A DNA stretch of 64,000 nt from Cytobacillus gottheilii. GTDB taxonomy: Bacteria > Bacillota > Bacilli > Bacillales > Cytobacillaceae. Shown piece after piece: positions 18,436 to 28,700 of the stretch. Position 1 is the first letter of the stretch; each line of letters starts with the position of its first letter. The notes under the pieces are model-generated. The model was not told the origin of the DNA and ran no database searches. It was given only the letters and a program-made list of their open reading frames with translations. The stretch is from positions 553,340 through 617,339 of the forward strand of contig NZ_KV440945.1 of the NCBI RefSeq assembly GCF_001636345.1. Direction: 5' to 3'. The position numbers and the translations under genes are program-made.

Positions 18436-21400
18436 AGCATTGAAGAGATTATAAGCGCTGGGGGAATTTATAGGGGGAACTTAAATCTTAATCCCCAAGG
18501 CACAGACCCTATTAATTACGGACCAGAAAATAACACTCGCACCATTGTTGGAAATGTCGCCATAAATGGAGAAATTTCATCAACAATACAACTCAGGAAT
18601 TTCACGATCAATGGAGATTTAATTATAAATACACCAAATGCTTCAGTTGTATTAGATTCATCTGTAAACGTTACTGGGACTACCATTATAGAAGATGTAG
18701 CAGCTTCTACATTTACGAATAACGGTGTAATAGGCAAGGTCAGAATTGTTGATTCAAATGGTACCAGATTTATCAATAATGGAACTAGTGGATTGCTAAC
18801 AATTGATACTATTGGCAAAGTGACAGTAGGAGGAACTATTGATGAAGTAGTGGTAACAAAATCTACTACTCTTAATGTTCAGGGAACGATTAAGAAATTA
18901 GAAGTTTCACAAGGCCAAGTCGTAGATATAAGCGGTAGTGGAAGAGTCTTAGAAATCCCGATTGACAGTCAGGTAGCTTTTGAAGGCCAAAAAGAACTTG
19001 AAGAAATCATGAAAAGTGCATATGCTCTATCACCCGAAGACTATACAACAGAAAGCTATAACTGGCTAAAGACAGCTCTAGAGTTTCCAGTAACATCAAA
19101 TGCAGAAGTTAAAGCAAAGACGGAAGCAATCAAACAAGTACTATCAATTTTAGAATTTGCCGGTCAGTCAGCATTAGATACAAAAAAAGCACAAGCTGAG
19201 AAAAAGAAAGAAGCTGATTATACATCTGAAAGCTATAGCCCATTAAAATTAGCATTAGAACTGCCAGAAACAACAAATGCAGAAGTAATAGCGAAAACAG
19301 AAGCGATCCAGGAAGCACTAACGGGCTTAGAATTCGCAGGCCAATCAGCCTTAAATACAGCAAAAGCAATAGCTGAGGAAAAGCAAGAATCTGATTATAC
19401 ATTTGAAAGCTATAGCCCATTAAAAGCAGCATTAGAACTGCCAGAAACAACGAATGCTGAAGTAGTAGCAAAAACGGAAGCGATCCAGGAAGCCCTAGCA
19501 GGCTTAGAGTTTACCGGCCAAACAGCTTTAAATGCAGCAAAAGCAAAAGCTGAGGAAAAAGAAGAATCCGATTTTACATCCGAAAGCTATGGCCCGTTAA
19601 AAGCAGCATTAGAACTGCCAGAAACAACAAATGCAGAAGTAGTAGCAAAAACGGAAGCTATTGAAGAAGCGTTAGCAGGCTTAGAGTTTGCGGGCCAAAC
19701 AACCTTAAATGCCGCAAAAGCAAAAGCTGAGGAAAAGGAAGAAGCCGATTACACATCCGAAAGCTATAGCCTATTAAAAGCAGCATTAGAACTGCCAGAA
19801 ACAACGAATGGTGAAGTAGTAGCAAAAACAGAAGCCATCCAAAATGCACTAGCAAATTTAGAATTTGCAGGTCAATCAGCCTTAAATGCAGCAAAAACAA
19901 AAGCTAACGAAAAGCAAGAAGCTGACTACACTTCTGAGAGTTATAATGCACTAAAGTCAACGTTAGAACTTACAGAAACAACAAATGGTGAAGTAGTAGC
20001 AAAAACAGAAGCCATCCAAAGTGCACTAGCAAATTTAGAATTTGCAGGTCAATCAGCCTTAAATGCAGCAAAAACAAAAGCTGACGAAAAGCAAGAAGCT
20101 GACTACACTTCTGAGAGTTTTAATGCACTAAAGTCAGCGTTAGAACTTACAGAAACAACAAATGGTGAAGTAGTAGCAAAAACAGAAGCCATCCAAAGTG
20201 CATTAGCAGGCTTAGAATTTATCGGCCAAACAGCTTTAAATGCAGCAAAAGCAAAAGCTGAGAAAAAGAAAGAAGCCGACTATACATCTGAAAGCTATAG
20301 CCCATTGAAAGCAGCATTAGAACTGCCAGAAACAACAAATGCAGAAGTAGTAGCAAAAACGGAAGCGATCCAGGAAGCCCTAGCAGGCTTAGAATTTGCA
20401 GGCCAATCAGCCCTATACGCAGCAAAAGCTAAAGCTAAGGAAAAGGAAGAAGCTGACTACACAACTGAGAGCTTTAACGCCTTAAAGTTAGCAATGGAAA
20501 TGTCAGAAGCAACCAATGCGGAAATGGTTGCAAAAACAGAGGCAATTAATGAAGCTATAGCAGAATTAATTTTTGCAGATCAATCATTATTGGATTCTGT
20601 GAAAAGCCAAGTAGATCAACTGATTAAAGAGCACTACTCTCAAGAAAGTTTTAATTCAATAATAAATGCGCTAAATTTACCTGAAACAACGAATGATGAA
20701 GTGATCGTAAAAACGCAGGCTATTCAGGATGCATTAAATAATTTAAAAGTTCTTGTTTCATCTGTAGGCAGCTCAAATACTATTATAGTGGGCAAAGCCG
20801 GAAATGCACCTGAAGATGTTAAAGGTTCATTGCCTGCTCAAGCGCAGGTAACCTTGGCAAATGGATTAACACGTATGATTGATATTACTTCATGGACTGA
20901 TAATGATCAATATGATCCTGCAGCGAGTGGATCTTATACGTTTACTGCGATTGTCGCAGTACCAGCTGATGTAGATTTAAATGGTCACTCTATTACGATA
21001 GAGGTAGTAGTAGAAGAAGCGCCAGTACACTCATCAGTAGAAAGTCAAATGTTAACAAGTCTTGATTTTTCGACTGTAGCAGCAACAACAGCAAAACTTG
21101 ATAGTAAGCCAGTTACTGTAGATAATTTTACCAATAATGCAAAAAGTTTTACGATTGTGTATGGACAAGATAGAATACCAGTGAATGTGTATTGGCAGCT
21201 TTCTACCGATTTTTCTAGAGGGGCAGCAATGGGTTCTGTTGTAGAAAGCGCTATACAAGATTACTATTTCAAAAAAGGCGGCAGTAATGGAATCATGACT
21301 AGACCGCTTTATGCTATGGGGTTTGGTGATACATTCTTTATTCAATCATTTAAGACGGGTTCCGCATCCTCTATTATCTTAGAAGGAAATGATTGGGATT

Positions 21401-21678
21401 ACTTTTTCGATGAAAATAGAAGCATTGGTAAAGATCAGGATACATCTAAAAACCGCAGCTTTACGGTGAGTGTTGGAGAAAAAACATCAACTATTCAATT
21501 GACAGGAAACTTTACCAGCATAGACCAAATCATAACTCTAATAAACTCAAAATTAAGCACAGACGGAGTACAAGCTACAGCAGAGAAAATGAACATAACT
21601 CAATTTAAAATTACCTCTCAAGTATCAGGAAGTGATATTTTTATTGGTGGTAATGATAAAGATAAGCTGTTTCAATAA
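18436..21678 (+). CDS. Exon module A: FIVAR-repeat surface stalk, headless
   Basis: The frame is open from the AGC at the intron boundary through 1080 residues, with no ribosome site or signal peptide at its beginning. Residues 1-180 form a beta-helix-like repeat (TNNGVIGKVRIV, FINNGTSGLL). Residues ~185-775 are ten ~54-residue FIVAR-type three-helix repeats (pattern AGQSALNAAKAKAEEK...DYTSESYSPLK...ETTNAEVVAKTEAIQEAL). Next comes a Big_4-type Ig domain (~785-860) and a C-terminal beta domain. All of this is expected outside the cell, so the missing signal must come from another exon. It is the first module after the S-layer gene, on the same strand. Confidence 0.8.
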   Translation, partial: SIEEIISAGGIYRGNLNLNPQGTDPINYGPENNTRTIVGNVAINGEISSTIQLRNFTINGDLIINTPNASVVLDSSVNVTGTTIIEDVAASTFTNNGVIGKVRIVDSNGTRFINNGTSGLLTIDTIGKVTVGGTIDEVVVTKSTTLNVQGTIKKLEVSQGQVVDISGSGRVLEIPIDSQVAFEGQKELEEIMKSAYALSPEDYTTESYNWLKTALEFPVTSNAEVKAKTEAIKQVLSILEFAGQSALDTKKAQAEKKKEADYTSESYSPLKLALELPETTNAEVIAKTEAIQEALTGLEFAGQSALNTAKAIAEEKQESDYTFESYSPLKAALELPETTNAEVVAKTEAIQEALAGLEFTGQTALNAAKAKAEEKEESDFTSESYGPLKAALELPETTNAEVVAKTEAIEEALAGLEFAGQTTLNAAKAKAEEKEEADYTSESYSLLKAALELPETTNGEVVAKTEAIQNALANLEFAGQSALNAAKTKANEKQEADYTSESYNALKSTLELTETTNGEVVAKTEAIQSALANLEFAGQSALNAAKTKADEKQEADYTSESFNALKSALELTETTNGEVVAKTEAIQSALAGLEFIGQTALNAAKAKAEKKKEADYTSESYSPLKAALELPETTNAEVVAKTEAIQEALAGLEFAGQSALYAAKAKAKEKEEADYTTESFNALKLAMEMSEATNAEMVAKTEAINEAIAELIFADQSLLDSVKSQVDQLIKEHYSQESFNSIINALNLPETTNDEVIVKTQAIQDALNNLKVLVSSVGSSNTIIVGKAGNAPEDVKGSLPAQAQVTLANGLTRMIDITSWTDNDQYDPAASGSYTFTAIVAVPADVDLNGHSITIEVVVEEAPVHSSVESQMLTSLDFSTVAATTAKLDSKPVTVDNFTNNAKSFTIVYGQDRIPVNVYWQLSTDFSRGAAMGSVVESAIQDYYFKKGGSNGIMTRPLYAMGFGDTFFIQSFKTGSASSIILEGNDWDYFFDENRSIGKDQDTSKNRSFTVSVGEKTSTIQLTGNFTSIDQIITLINSKLSTDGVQATAEKMNITQFKITSQVSGSDIFIGGNDKDKLFQ
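18982..20757 (+). repeat. Ten tandem FIVAR-type repeats (~162 bp unit)
   Basis: The unit recurs about ten times, and neighbouring copies near 19860-20200 are almost identical at DNA level. That implies recent duplication or gene conversion and probable length variation between strains. Confidence 0.9.
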
Positions 21679-21696
21679 ATTTTTATAGTGATAGAT

Positions 21697-21729
21697 AAAA
21701 GGGGCTTCCATTGCTGGGAGTCCTTTTTT
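21697..21729 (+). terminator. Terminator after exon module A
   Basis: GGGGCTTCCA and TGGGAGTCC form a stem with a T7 tail. Confidence 0.85.
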
Positions 21730-21844
21730 TAAATCTTATTTATGATATTTAAAAACCTCCTTAATCGCAGTATATTAATAATTTTACATAATATTTACAC
21801 TACTTTAACTCCACGTCCAAAATACATCAGTTGCAAAGTGGTAA

Positions 21845-21850
21845 TATAAT
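21845..21850 (+). promoter_or_regulatory. -10 box for 3' half B
   Basis: TATAAT stands three bases before GGGGAAATAAG, so transcription should start at or next to the G-run. The -35 box is weak. Confidence 0.65.
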
Positions 21851-21853
21851 CCT

Positions 21854-21963
21854 GGGGAAATAAGAGATAGTACAATTGACGGCACGCCGTATGCGATGAA
21901 AGTCGCCTGTATGGTGTAGGCCCGAAACGAAAGCCAGGTAGTAGACTGGTATAAGACGGGAAT
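21854..21963 (+). ncRNA. Group II intron 3' half B (domains V-VI)
   Basis: GGGGAAATAAG at the 5' end matches the pairing site of the 5' half perfectly. Domain V reads CGCCGTATGCGAT, GAAA, GTCGCCTGTATGGTG. Domain VI ends GGGAAT before AGC. Confidence 0.85.
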
Positions 21964-23544
21964 AGCAAAGGACCAGCTTTAAAACTTACTTTACAGCATG
22001 GCAACCTTTTAAAAGTATCTCAAATTGCTAGATACGATAGCGGAAAAGGTGCAGCTGGAACAGAAATTATGGCTTATGATGCAAAAACACAAAAAGCATT
22101 TGTAACAAACGGAGCAGTCAGCGGATTTGATATTCTATCATTTGCTGATTTAGAATCTGGTAAATTTACAGAAGTGGAATCACAAAAACGATTACTATTA
22201 GCAGATTTTGGAGTAGAAGATGTTAAAGATATCACAAGCATCGCTGTACATCCTACAAAGGATATCGTAGCGATCTCTGCCGCAAGAAACGATAAGACAG
22301 ACAAAGGCTATATCGTTTTTGTAAACAAGAATGGCGGATTCCTTTCAAGTGTACAAGTAGGCTCTTTACCTGACATGGTTACATTTACTCCAGATGGTAC
22401 AAAAGCACTTGTAGCGAATGAAGGTGAACCAAGTCAAGATTACAGTGTAGACCCAGAAGGATCTATCTCAGTGATTGATGTAACAGGTGCTCCTGCTGAA
22501 TTTACAGCAAAAGAATTAACTTTTTCAGAAGATTTAATTGATGACAAAGTTCGTGTTTCTTCAAGAGGAACAAAGCTAGAGCAATTAGAGCCTGAATATA
22601 TCACAGTTTCAGCAGACAGCAAGACAGCTTATGTTGCAATGCAAGAAAACAATGCAATTGCTACAATTGATTTAGTAGAAGAAAAGATTGTAAGTGTGAA
22701 AGGGCTAGGTTTCATTGATCACTCGGTCGAAGGAAATGAAATGGACGCAATCAAAGACGGTGAGATTAAAATTGAAAAACAACCGATCTTAACATACCAT
22801 TTACCAGATGCCATTAGCACGTTTACGATTGGTGGAACTGAGTATATCATCACTCCAAACGAAGGCGATACTCGCGATTGGGATGCATACTCAGAGGAAA
22901 AGAAAGTTGGCAAATTAGGGGAAATTGAATTAAAAGCAGAAAACTATGCTGGTTATACACAAGAAGAATTGGATACATTTGATGTAGATCTATTAGAAGA
23001 CTTTAAAGTAACAACTGAAAGTGGATACAATGAGGAAACTGGTAAGTATGAAGCATTATATGGCTTTGGCGGACGAAGCTTCTCCATTTTCAATGCAGAA
23101 ACAATGGAATTGGTATATGACAGCGGCAATGAATTTGAAACAATCACAAAAGAAGCTGCTCCAGAATACTTCAACTCTGACAATGAAGAAGTAGCGAAAG
23201 ATGACCGAAGCAACAGTAAAGGTCCTGAGCCGGAAACAGCTGTTACAGGCGTCATTAATGGTAAAACTTATGCATTTATCGCATTAGAGCGTTTCGGCGG
23301 AATTATGGTTTATGATGTATCAAACCCAGCTACACCTAACTTTGTATCATTGCTTTCCAGCCGTGATTTCTCAGTAACAGAATTTGCTGGAGATCTTGAA
23401 GGCGATGATGCCGGAAAATTTGCTGGAGATGTTTCTCCTGAAGGATTGCAGTTTATCCCTGCGAACCAAAGTCCAACAGGCAAAGCTTTACTCGCTGCAA
23501 CACATGAAGTTTCAGGTACAGTAGCAGTTTACGAGTTTGAGTAA
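21964..23544 (+). CDS. Exon module B: choice-of-anchor I beta-propeller, headless
   Basis: The frame runs from the AGC for 526 residues with no start signal. The first ATG (22069) lies within a conserved blade and has no ribosome site. The sequence matches the choice-of-anchor I family: SIAVHPTKDIVAISAA, VTFTPDGTKALVANEGEPS, AYVAMQENNAIATID, ITPNEGDTRDW, and SPEGLQFIPANQSPTGKALLAATHE at the end. Such propellers accompany secreted alkaline phosphatase or nucleotidase domains. It would be displayed on the surface if fused to the S-layer anchor. It is followed by its own terminator and then by module C. Confidence 0.85.
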   Translation, partial: SKGPALKLTLQHGNLLKVSQIARYDSGKGAAGTEIMAYDAKTQKAFVTNGAVSGFDILSFADLESGKFTEVESQKRLLLADFGVEDVKDITSIAVHPTKDIVAISAARNDKTDKGYIVFVNKNGGFLSSVQVGSLPDMVTFTPDGTKALVANEGEPSQDYSVDPEGSISVIDVTGAPAEFTAKELTFSEDLIDDKVRVSSRGTKLEQLEPEYITVSADSKTAYVAMQENNAIATIDLVEEKIVSVKGLGFIDHSVEGNEMDAIKDGEIKIEKQPILTYHLPDAISTFTIGGTEYIITPNEGDTRDWDAYSEEKKVGKLGEIELKAENYAGYTQEELDTFDVDLLEDFKVTTESGYNEETGKYEALYGFGGRSFSIFNAETMELVYDSGNEFETITKEAAPEYFNSDNEEVAKDDRSNSKGPEPETAVTGVINGKTYAFIALERFGGIMVYDVSNPATPNFVSLLSSRDFSVTEFAGDLEGDDAGKFAGDVSPEGLQFIPANQSPTGKALLAATHEVSGTVAVYEFE

Positions 23545-23560
23545 GTTTTATAAATGAAGA

Positions 23561-23599
23561 GAGCAGAGAGGACAGCGATGTCCCTCTGTTCTTTTTTTT
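23561..23599 (+). terminator. Terminator after exon module B
   Basis: AGAGCAGAGAGGACA and TGTCCCTCTGTTCT form a long stem followed by T8. Confidence 0.9.
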
Positions 23600-23699
23600 A
23601 TCTTGGAGAGTAACTATATATACTCTCAAAAATTGGATTGTAAACTACAATTAACCAAACTTTAACCAACTATTAACAAAGAGTTAATATTAAAAACAT

Positions 23700-23727
23700 T
23701 TCAAAAATATATGAAATACATTACAAT
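23700..23727 (+). promoter_or_regulatory. Promoter for 3' half C
   Basis: TTCAAA (23700-23705) and TACAAT (23722-23727) are 16 bp apart, and GGGG begins seven bases after the -10 box. Confidence 0.7.
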
Positions 23728-23734
23728 AGTCAGT

Positions 23735-23850
23735 GGGGAAATAAGTAGAAAGATGTCTGCTGTTGGCGGATCGCCGTATGCGGTGAAAGCCGCCTGTATG
23801 GTGAAGGCTCGGTATAAGTCAGAGCGAATGGCTCTGTATAAAACGAGAAT
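23735..23850 (+). ncRNA. Group II intron 3' half C (domains V-VI)
   Basis: It starts GGGGAAATAAG (perfect match to the pairing site). Domain V has CGCCGTATGCGGT, GAAA, GCCGCCTGTATGGTG, with compensatory change in the stem relative to copy B (GAT/GTC to GGT/GCC). Domain VI ends CGAGAAT before AGC. Confidence 0.87.
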
Positions 23851-25674
23851 AGCGGACCAAAGCGTTTTACATTGTCATTGATGCATAACAATGACTCACA
23901 TGCACATTTAGATGATGTTGCAAAATTTGTAACAGCTGTGAAGGGGGTTAGAGCTGATAAGCCAGAAGCATTATTGCTAAATGCTGGGGACGTATTCTCT
24001 GGTACATTATATTTCAATGAATTCGAAGGACAAGCTGACTTGAAATTCTTGAATCTATTGAAATATGACGCAATGACGTTTGGAAACCATGAATTTGATC
24101 TTGGTTCAAATGGAGAAGGTCATAAAGCGTTAGCTGACTTTATCAAGGGTGCTCAATTCCCATTTGTCTCTTCTAATATTGATTTCTCAGCTGATGATAA
24201 TCTTAAAGGATTGTTCTCAGACCTAGAATCAAGTGATCCAGAGAACGGAAAAATCTACAACGGAATCATTAAAGAAGTGAATGGAGAGAAAGTTGGGATT
24301 TTCGGATTAACAACGGCTGAAACGGCTGATATCTCTTCACCTGGCGATGTGAAATTTGAGGATTATTTAGAAGAAGCCGAAAAAGCTGTTAAAGCTTTTG
24401 AAGACAAAGGCGTAGACAAAATTATCGCTCTTACACACATTGGGTATGATGATAATCCAGCATATGATAACGATTTAACTTTGGCAGAATCTGTTGAAGG
24501 TATCGACGTGATCGTAGGCGGGCACAGCCATACAAAATTAGAAAAGCCTGTTGTTATTTCTGAAAATGGAAGTGGACAAGCTAAAGAACCAACTGTCATT
24601 GTACAAGGTCAAGAGTATCATAAATACCTAGGTACTTTAGATGTAACATTTGATGAAAATGGGGTAGTAGTTGAACACCAAGGTGAGTTAATTGAAGTTG
24701 GTGATCTCCCTGAAGATGCACAAGCATTAGAAATGTTAAAGCCTTATAAAGATCGAGTAGATGAAGTATCTAACACTCAAATTGGTGCAACTGCAACGGA
24801 AGCTTTAGCTAACCCGCGTACTGATGGAGATAACACAAAAGAGAGCGTTCGTAAAAATGAAACGGTTCTAGGTAATTTAATTACAGATGGTATGCTGTCA
24901 AAAGCAAAACAGTATGAAGAAAATGTAATTATGGCGCTGCAAAATGGCGGCGGTATCCGTGCTGGCATTGAAGCTGGTCCTATCACAAATGGTGAAGTGA
25001 TCACAGTTCTTCCATTCGGAAACACACTAGCAACGATGGATATCACAGGTGCTGAGTTAAAACAAGCATTTGAAATCAGCTTAGGAAATCTGCCAAGAGA
25101 AAATGGAGGATTCCTTCATGTTTCGGGCGGAAAAGTAGAATATGATTCTTCGAAACCAGCAGGCGAGCGTGTTGTAAGTGTATCTTACAAGAATGAACAA
25201 GGTGAATACGTTGAAGTTCAAGATGGTGAAGAATATGTAGTGGCTACAAATGCCTTTACTGCTAAAGGCGGAGACGGCTATGATGTATTCGAGAAAATCT
25301 ATAAAGAAGGACGCGTAACAGACCTTGGCTTATCTGACTGGGAAAACTTCGCAGAGCACTTGAAATCTCTTGGAACAGTTACAGGTGAAATTGAAGGCAG
25401 AATCGTTGATGTTTTAGTTAAAGAAGTTCCAGCTGCAGATTTCTCTGGTACAACTGAAGAGCCAAAAGAATATAAGGGGAACGTTACTGTTGATACGACA
25501 AACGTCGATTCCTTAAGTAATGCTATTGTAAATGGTGACTTAGTTTTAACAGGTACACCATCTGAAGAAGCAACATTCTCAAATATTACAGTAACAGGTG
25601 ATCTAGATCTAACTGACTTTGGCGGCGATGTCATTCTTGATGGAATCAATGTTGAAGGTGACACAATTTTATAA
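23851..25674 (+). CDS. Exon module C: 5'-nucleotidase, headless
   Basis: This is 607 residues from the AGC. The metallophosphatase domain begins immediately (FTLSLMHNNDSHAHLD, AGDVFSG, GNHEFDLG, THIGYDD, VGGHSHTKLE), followed by the 5_nucleotid_C domain (~300-510: NGGGIRAGIEAGPITNGEV, AFTAKGGDGYDVFE) and a short beta tail. It would hydrolyse extracellular nucleoside monophosphates or related phosphate esters. All metal ligands are present, but there is no signal peptide or ribosome site. Full-length homologues always have a signal peptide, so the N-terminus is missing from the DNA here rather than misread. Confidence 0.88.
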   Translation, partial: SGPKRFTLSLMHNNDSHAHLDDVAKFVTAVKGVRADKPEALLLNAGDVFSGTLYFNEFEGQADLKFLNLLKYDAMTFGNHEFDLGSNGEGHKALADFIKGAQFPFVSSNIDFSADDNLKGLFSDLESSDPENGKIYNGIIKEVNGEKVGIFGLTTAETADISSPGDVKFEDYLEEAEKAVKAFEDKGVDKIIALTHIGYDDNPAYDNDLTLAESVEGIDVIVGGHSHTKLEKPVVISENGSGQAKEPTVIVQGQEYHKYLGTLDVTFDENGVVVEHQGELIEVGDLPEDAQALEMLKPYKDRVDEVSNTQIGATATEALANPRTDGDNTKESVRKNETVLGNLITDGMLSKAKQYEENVIMALQNGGGIRAGIEAGPITNGEVITVLPFGNTLATMDITGAELKQAFEISLGNLPRENGGFLHVSGGKVEYDSSKPAGERVVSVSYKNEQGEYVEVQDGEEYVVATNAFTAKGGDGYDVFEKIYKEGRVTDLGLSDWENFAEHLKSLGTVTGEIEGRIVDVLVKEVPAADFSGTTEEPKEYKGNVTVDTTNVDSLSNAIVNGDLVLTGTPSEEATFSNITVTGDLDLTDFGGDVILDGINVEGDTIL

Positions 25675-25687
25675 TCAATAGTTTAGC

Positions 25688-25722
25688 AGAGGCCTTCAGC
25701 TTAAGGTTGAGGGCCTTCTTCC
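25688..25722 (+). terminator. Terminator after exon module C
   Basis: AGGCCTTCAGC and GTTGAGGGCCTT pair imperfectly, followed by a T-rich tail. Confidence 0.65.
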
Positions 25723-25766
25723 TTTAAAGTAGATAGACATAATAGCAGAAAAGGAGATTTGACTTA

Positions 25767-28700
25767 ATGGGCACAAAATATATTAGAAGCAAAGTAAATG
25801 CTCTATTGGCATCTGCATTGCTAGTCAGTGCAGCAGTTCCGGCATTACCGATTAGTGCTAAAGCAGAAACAGTGGCTTCGGATTTGATTATTTCGGAGTA
25901 TATTGAGGGCAGCGGATACAATAAAGCAGTTGAATTATACAATGGGACTGGTAAGTCGGTTGACTTGAGTCAGTACACACTGAAACTATATTCAAATGGT
26001 AATACAACAACAACTACTAGCGAAAAACTATCTGGTGCCTTAGAAAATGGTGAGACATATGTCATTTATAATGACCATAACCAGATAAGTGCAGATCTAA
26101 AGAGTAAGGGAGACTTAGCTAGTGGGGCAGTTAACTTTAATGGTGATGATGCCTTAGAATTAGTAAAGGATTCAGAGGTGATTGATTCCTTTGGACAAGT
26201 TGGAGTCAAGGCAAATTACGGAACAGATGTAACTTTAGTTCGTAAAAGCAATATTCTAACCGGTGATAAAAATTCTACTGATAGCTTTGACGCTGCAACA
26301 GAGTGGAATACAAACCCGAAAGATGACTTCAGCAACCTAGGCACACATGAAATGTCCGGTGGAGATGTAAACCCACCAGTAGATCCAGATCCGGAACAGC
26401 CAGCAGATCCTGAAACAATCACGATTGAAGCAGCTCGTGGAATGAGTTTAGGTGAAACCGTTACGGTAAAAGGTGTAGTAGCAGCTGGATTGAAAAATAC
26501 AATCTCGATTCAAGATGAAACTGGCGGAATTGCAGTACGCCCAACAAGCTTAGGCTTATCTGTTGGGGATGAAGTAACGTTAACAGGTAAATTAGCGGAT
26601 TACCGTGGACTTCTGCAATTAGATAGTGCAACAGTTGTAGAAAAAACGGCTGGTGATGCCCCAACAGCTAAAAAAGTGACAGGTGCAGAGGTTAATGAAG
26701 ATAATGAATCTCAGCTTGTTACTGTAGAAAATGTTGAATTGACTGCTGTAAATTCAGGCGGCGGCTGGGCAAACTATACAGCTGATGATGGCAGCACCTT
26801 CATTGTTCGCGATGAAAATGGCTCACTTGATCTAGCAGTTGGAACAACATATGAGTCTATTACGGGTATTGTGCAGCAGTTCGATAATGATTACCAAGTT
26901 ATTCCTCGTTCCCAAGAAGATATTGTGGCTGACAGCACGATTTTAAAAGAAGCAACTGCTTCTCCAGGAACAGGAACATATGTTGATGGGACTACAGTTA
27001 CACTCAGCACGACGACTGCTGATGCTGAAATCTACTATACGTTAGATGGGACAAATCCAACTGATGAGAGCACTAAGTATGAAACTCCAATTGAAATTAC
27101 TGAAGATACTGTTTTAAAAGCAATCGTTAAAGCAGCAACAGGTGAGTTCAGCGAAGTTGCTACTTATGAGTATACGATCACAGATGCACTGCAAATTCAT
27201 GATTTACAAGGTGAGGGACATGATTCACCATTCATGAATGAAACAGTAAGCGGGATCCAAGGTATTGTAACAAATTCATTTACATTAAGCGGCAGCTACT
27301 ATTATACGATCCAGACACCAGATGAGCTAGCAGATGATAACCCGAATACTTCAGAAGGAATCTTGCTTTATAGTGGTACAAGAAATTGGCCGATCGAAGT
27401 GGGGAATTTAGTTTCTGTTACTGGCAGAGTATCTGAGTATGCTTACGATGGGTATAGCGACAGACAAACTACAGATTTAAAGTCTACTCAAATCAATGTT
27501 CGCAATGATCAGGGCGGAGTAGTAGAAGTTATTGATGAGAATGTTGAACTGCCAAAACCAATTAAGCTTGATGAGTCAAATATCAACTTTGATCACATTG
27601 ACAGCGACCAATTTGAAATCTTTAACCCTGAAGTAGATGCAATCGATTTCTGGGAAAGCATTGAAAGCATGCGCGTTGAACTGGATACGGTTAAAGCAGT
27701 ATCACCACAAGAGCACGGCGACCTTATTACAGTTCTTGAAAGCGAAGAAACAAATTCTCTTCACGGCGGCGTATTATATGAAGAAGATAATGCAAATCCA
27801 AACCGCATTCATTTCCGTATGGAGCCAAATGGAGCTGCTCGTGATTTCGAAGTAGCAACTGGCGATACGTTTGAAGGGCCGATCACTGGTGTTGTTGGCT
27901 ACTCATACCAAAACTATAAGATTTATGTACCATTAAATGAGATGGAAGCTGCACATAGAAAAGGAACAGTAGTACCTGAAAAAACAAAGATTGTAAAAGA
28001 TGACGCCAAGTTAACAGTTGCTTCTTATAATCTGGAAAACTTCTCAAATAACAGATCATCTTCTTCAGATGATAAAGCCCGCAAACTAGCAAGAGCGATC
28101 GGTACAGATATGGAAACACCTGATATTGTTGGTGTTACAGAAGTACAAGACAACAATGGAGAATCTGCAGGAAATTCAGCTGCAAATGAAAGTTATGAGA
28201 GATTAATTGCAGCAATTAAAGCTGAAAGTGGCGTAGAGTACGAATACGCAAATATCGACCCTGTAAACAATCAGGATGGCGGAGCACCGAATGCAAATAT
28301 TCGTGTTGGTTTCCTTTACAATCCTGAGCGTGTCCAAATGAAGGAAGGTAAGCCAGCGGGAGATGCTACTACTGCAGTAGGATACGAAGATGGTTCTTTA
28401 ACACTTAACCCAGGCAGAATCGATCCAAACAATGCAGCATTTGATGATAGCCGTAAACCATTAGCAGCAGAATTTGTTTTTGATGGTGAAGATGTAATTG
28501 TTATTGCTAACCACTGGAATTCTAAATCGGGTGATACACCATTATTTGGTGCGATTCAACCGCCAGTATACGATAGTGAAATCCAGCGTAAACAAATTGC
28601 TAATGTGATTTATGACTTTATTGAAGATGTGAAAACAAAGAATCCATCAGCAAATATTGTTTCTCTTGGAGATTTTAATGACTACCAATTTGCAGATGCT

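Noticed and set aside
19130..20425. Leu-rich frames on the minus strand of the FIVAR repeats
   Set aside because: They are antisense shadows of the repeated coding sequence. No ribosome sites.
18793..21678. A TTG start for the FIVAR-repeat protein at 18793
   Set aside because: The frame is open back to 18436 with continuous beta-helix-like coding sequence, and there is no ribosome site at the TTG.
22069..23544. An independent gene starting at the ATG at 22069
   Set aside because: No ribosome site or signal peptide. The conserved propeller begins upstream of it, in frame with the AGC at 21964.
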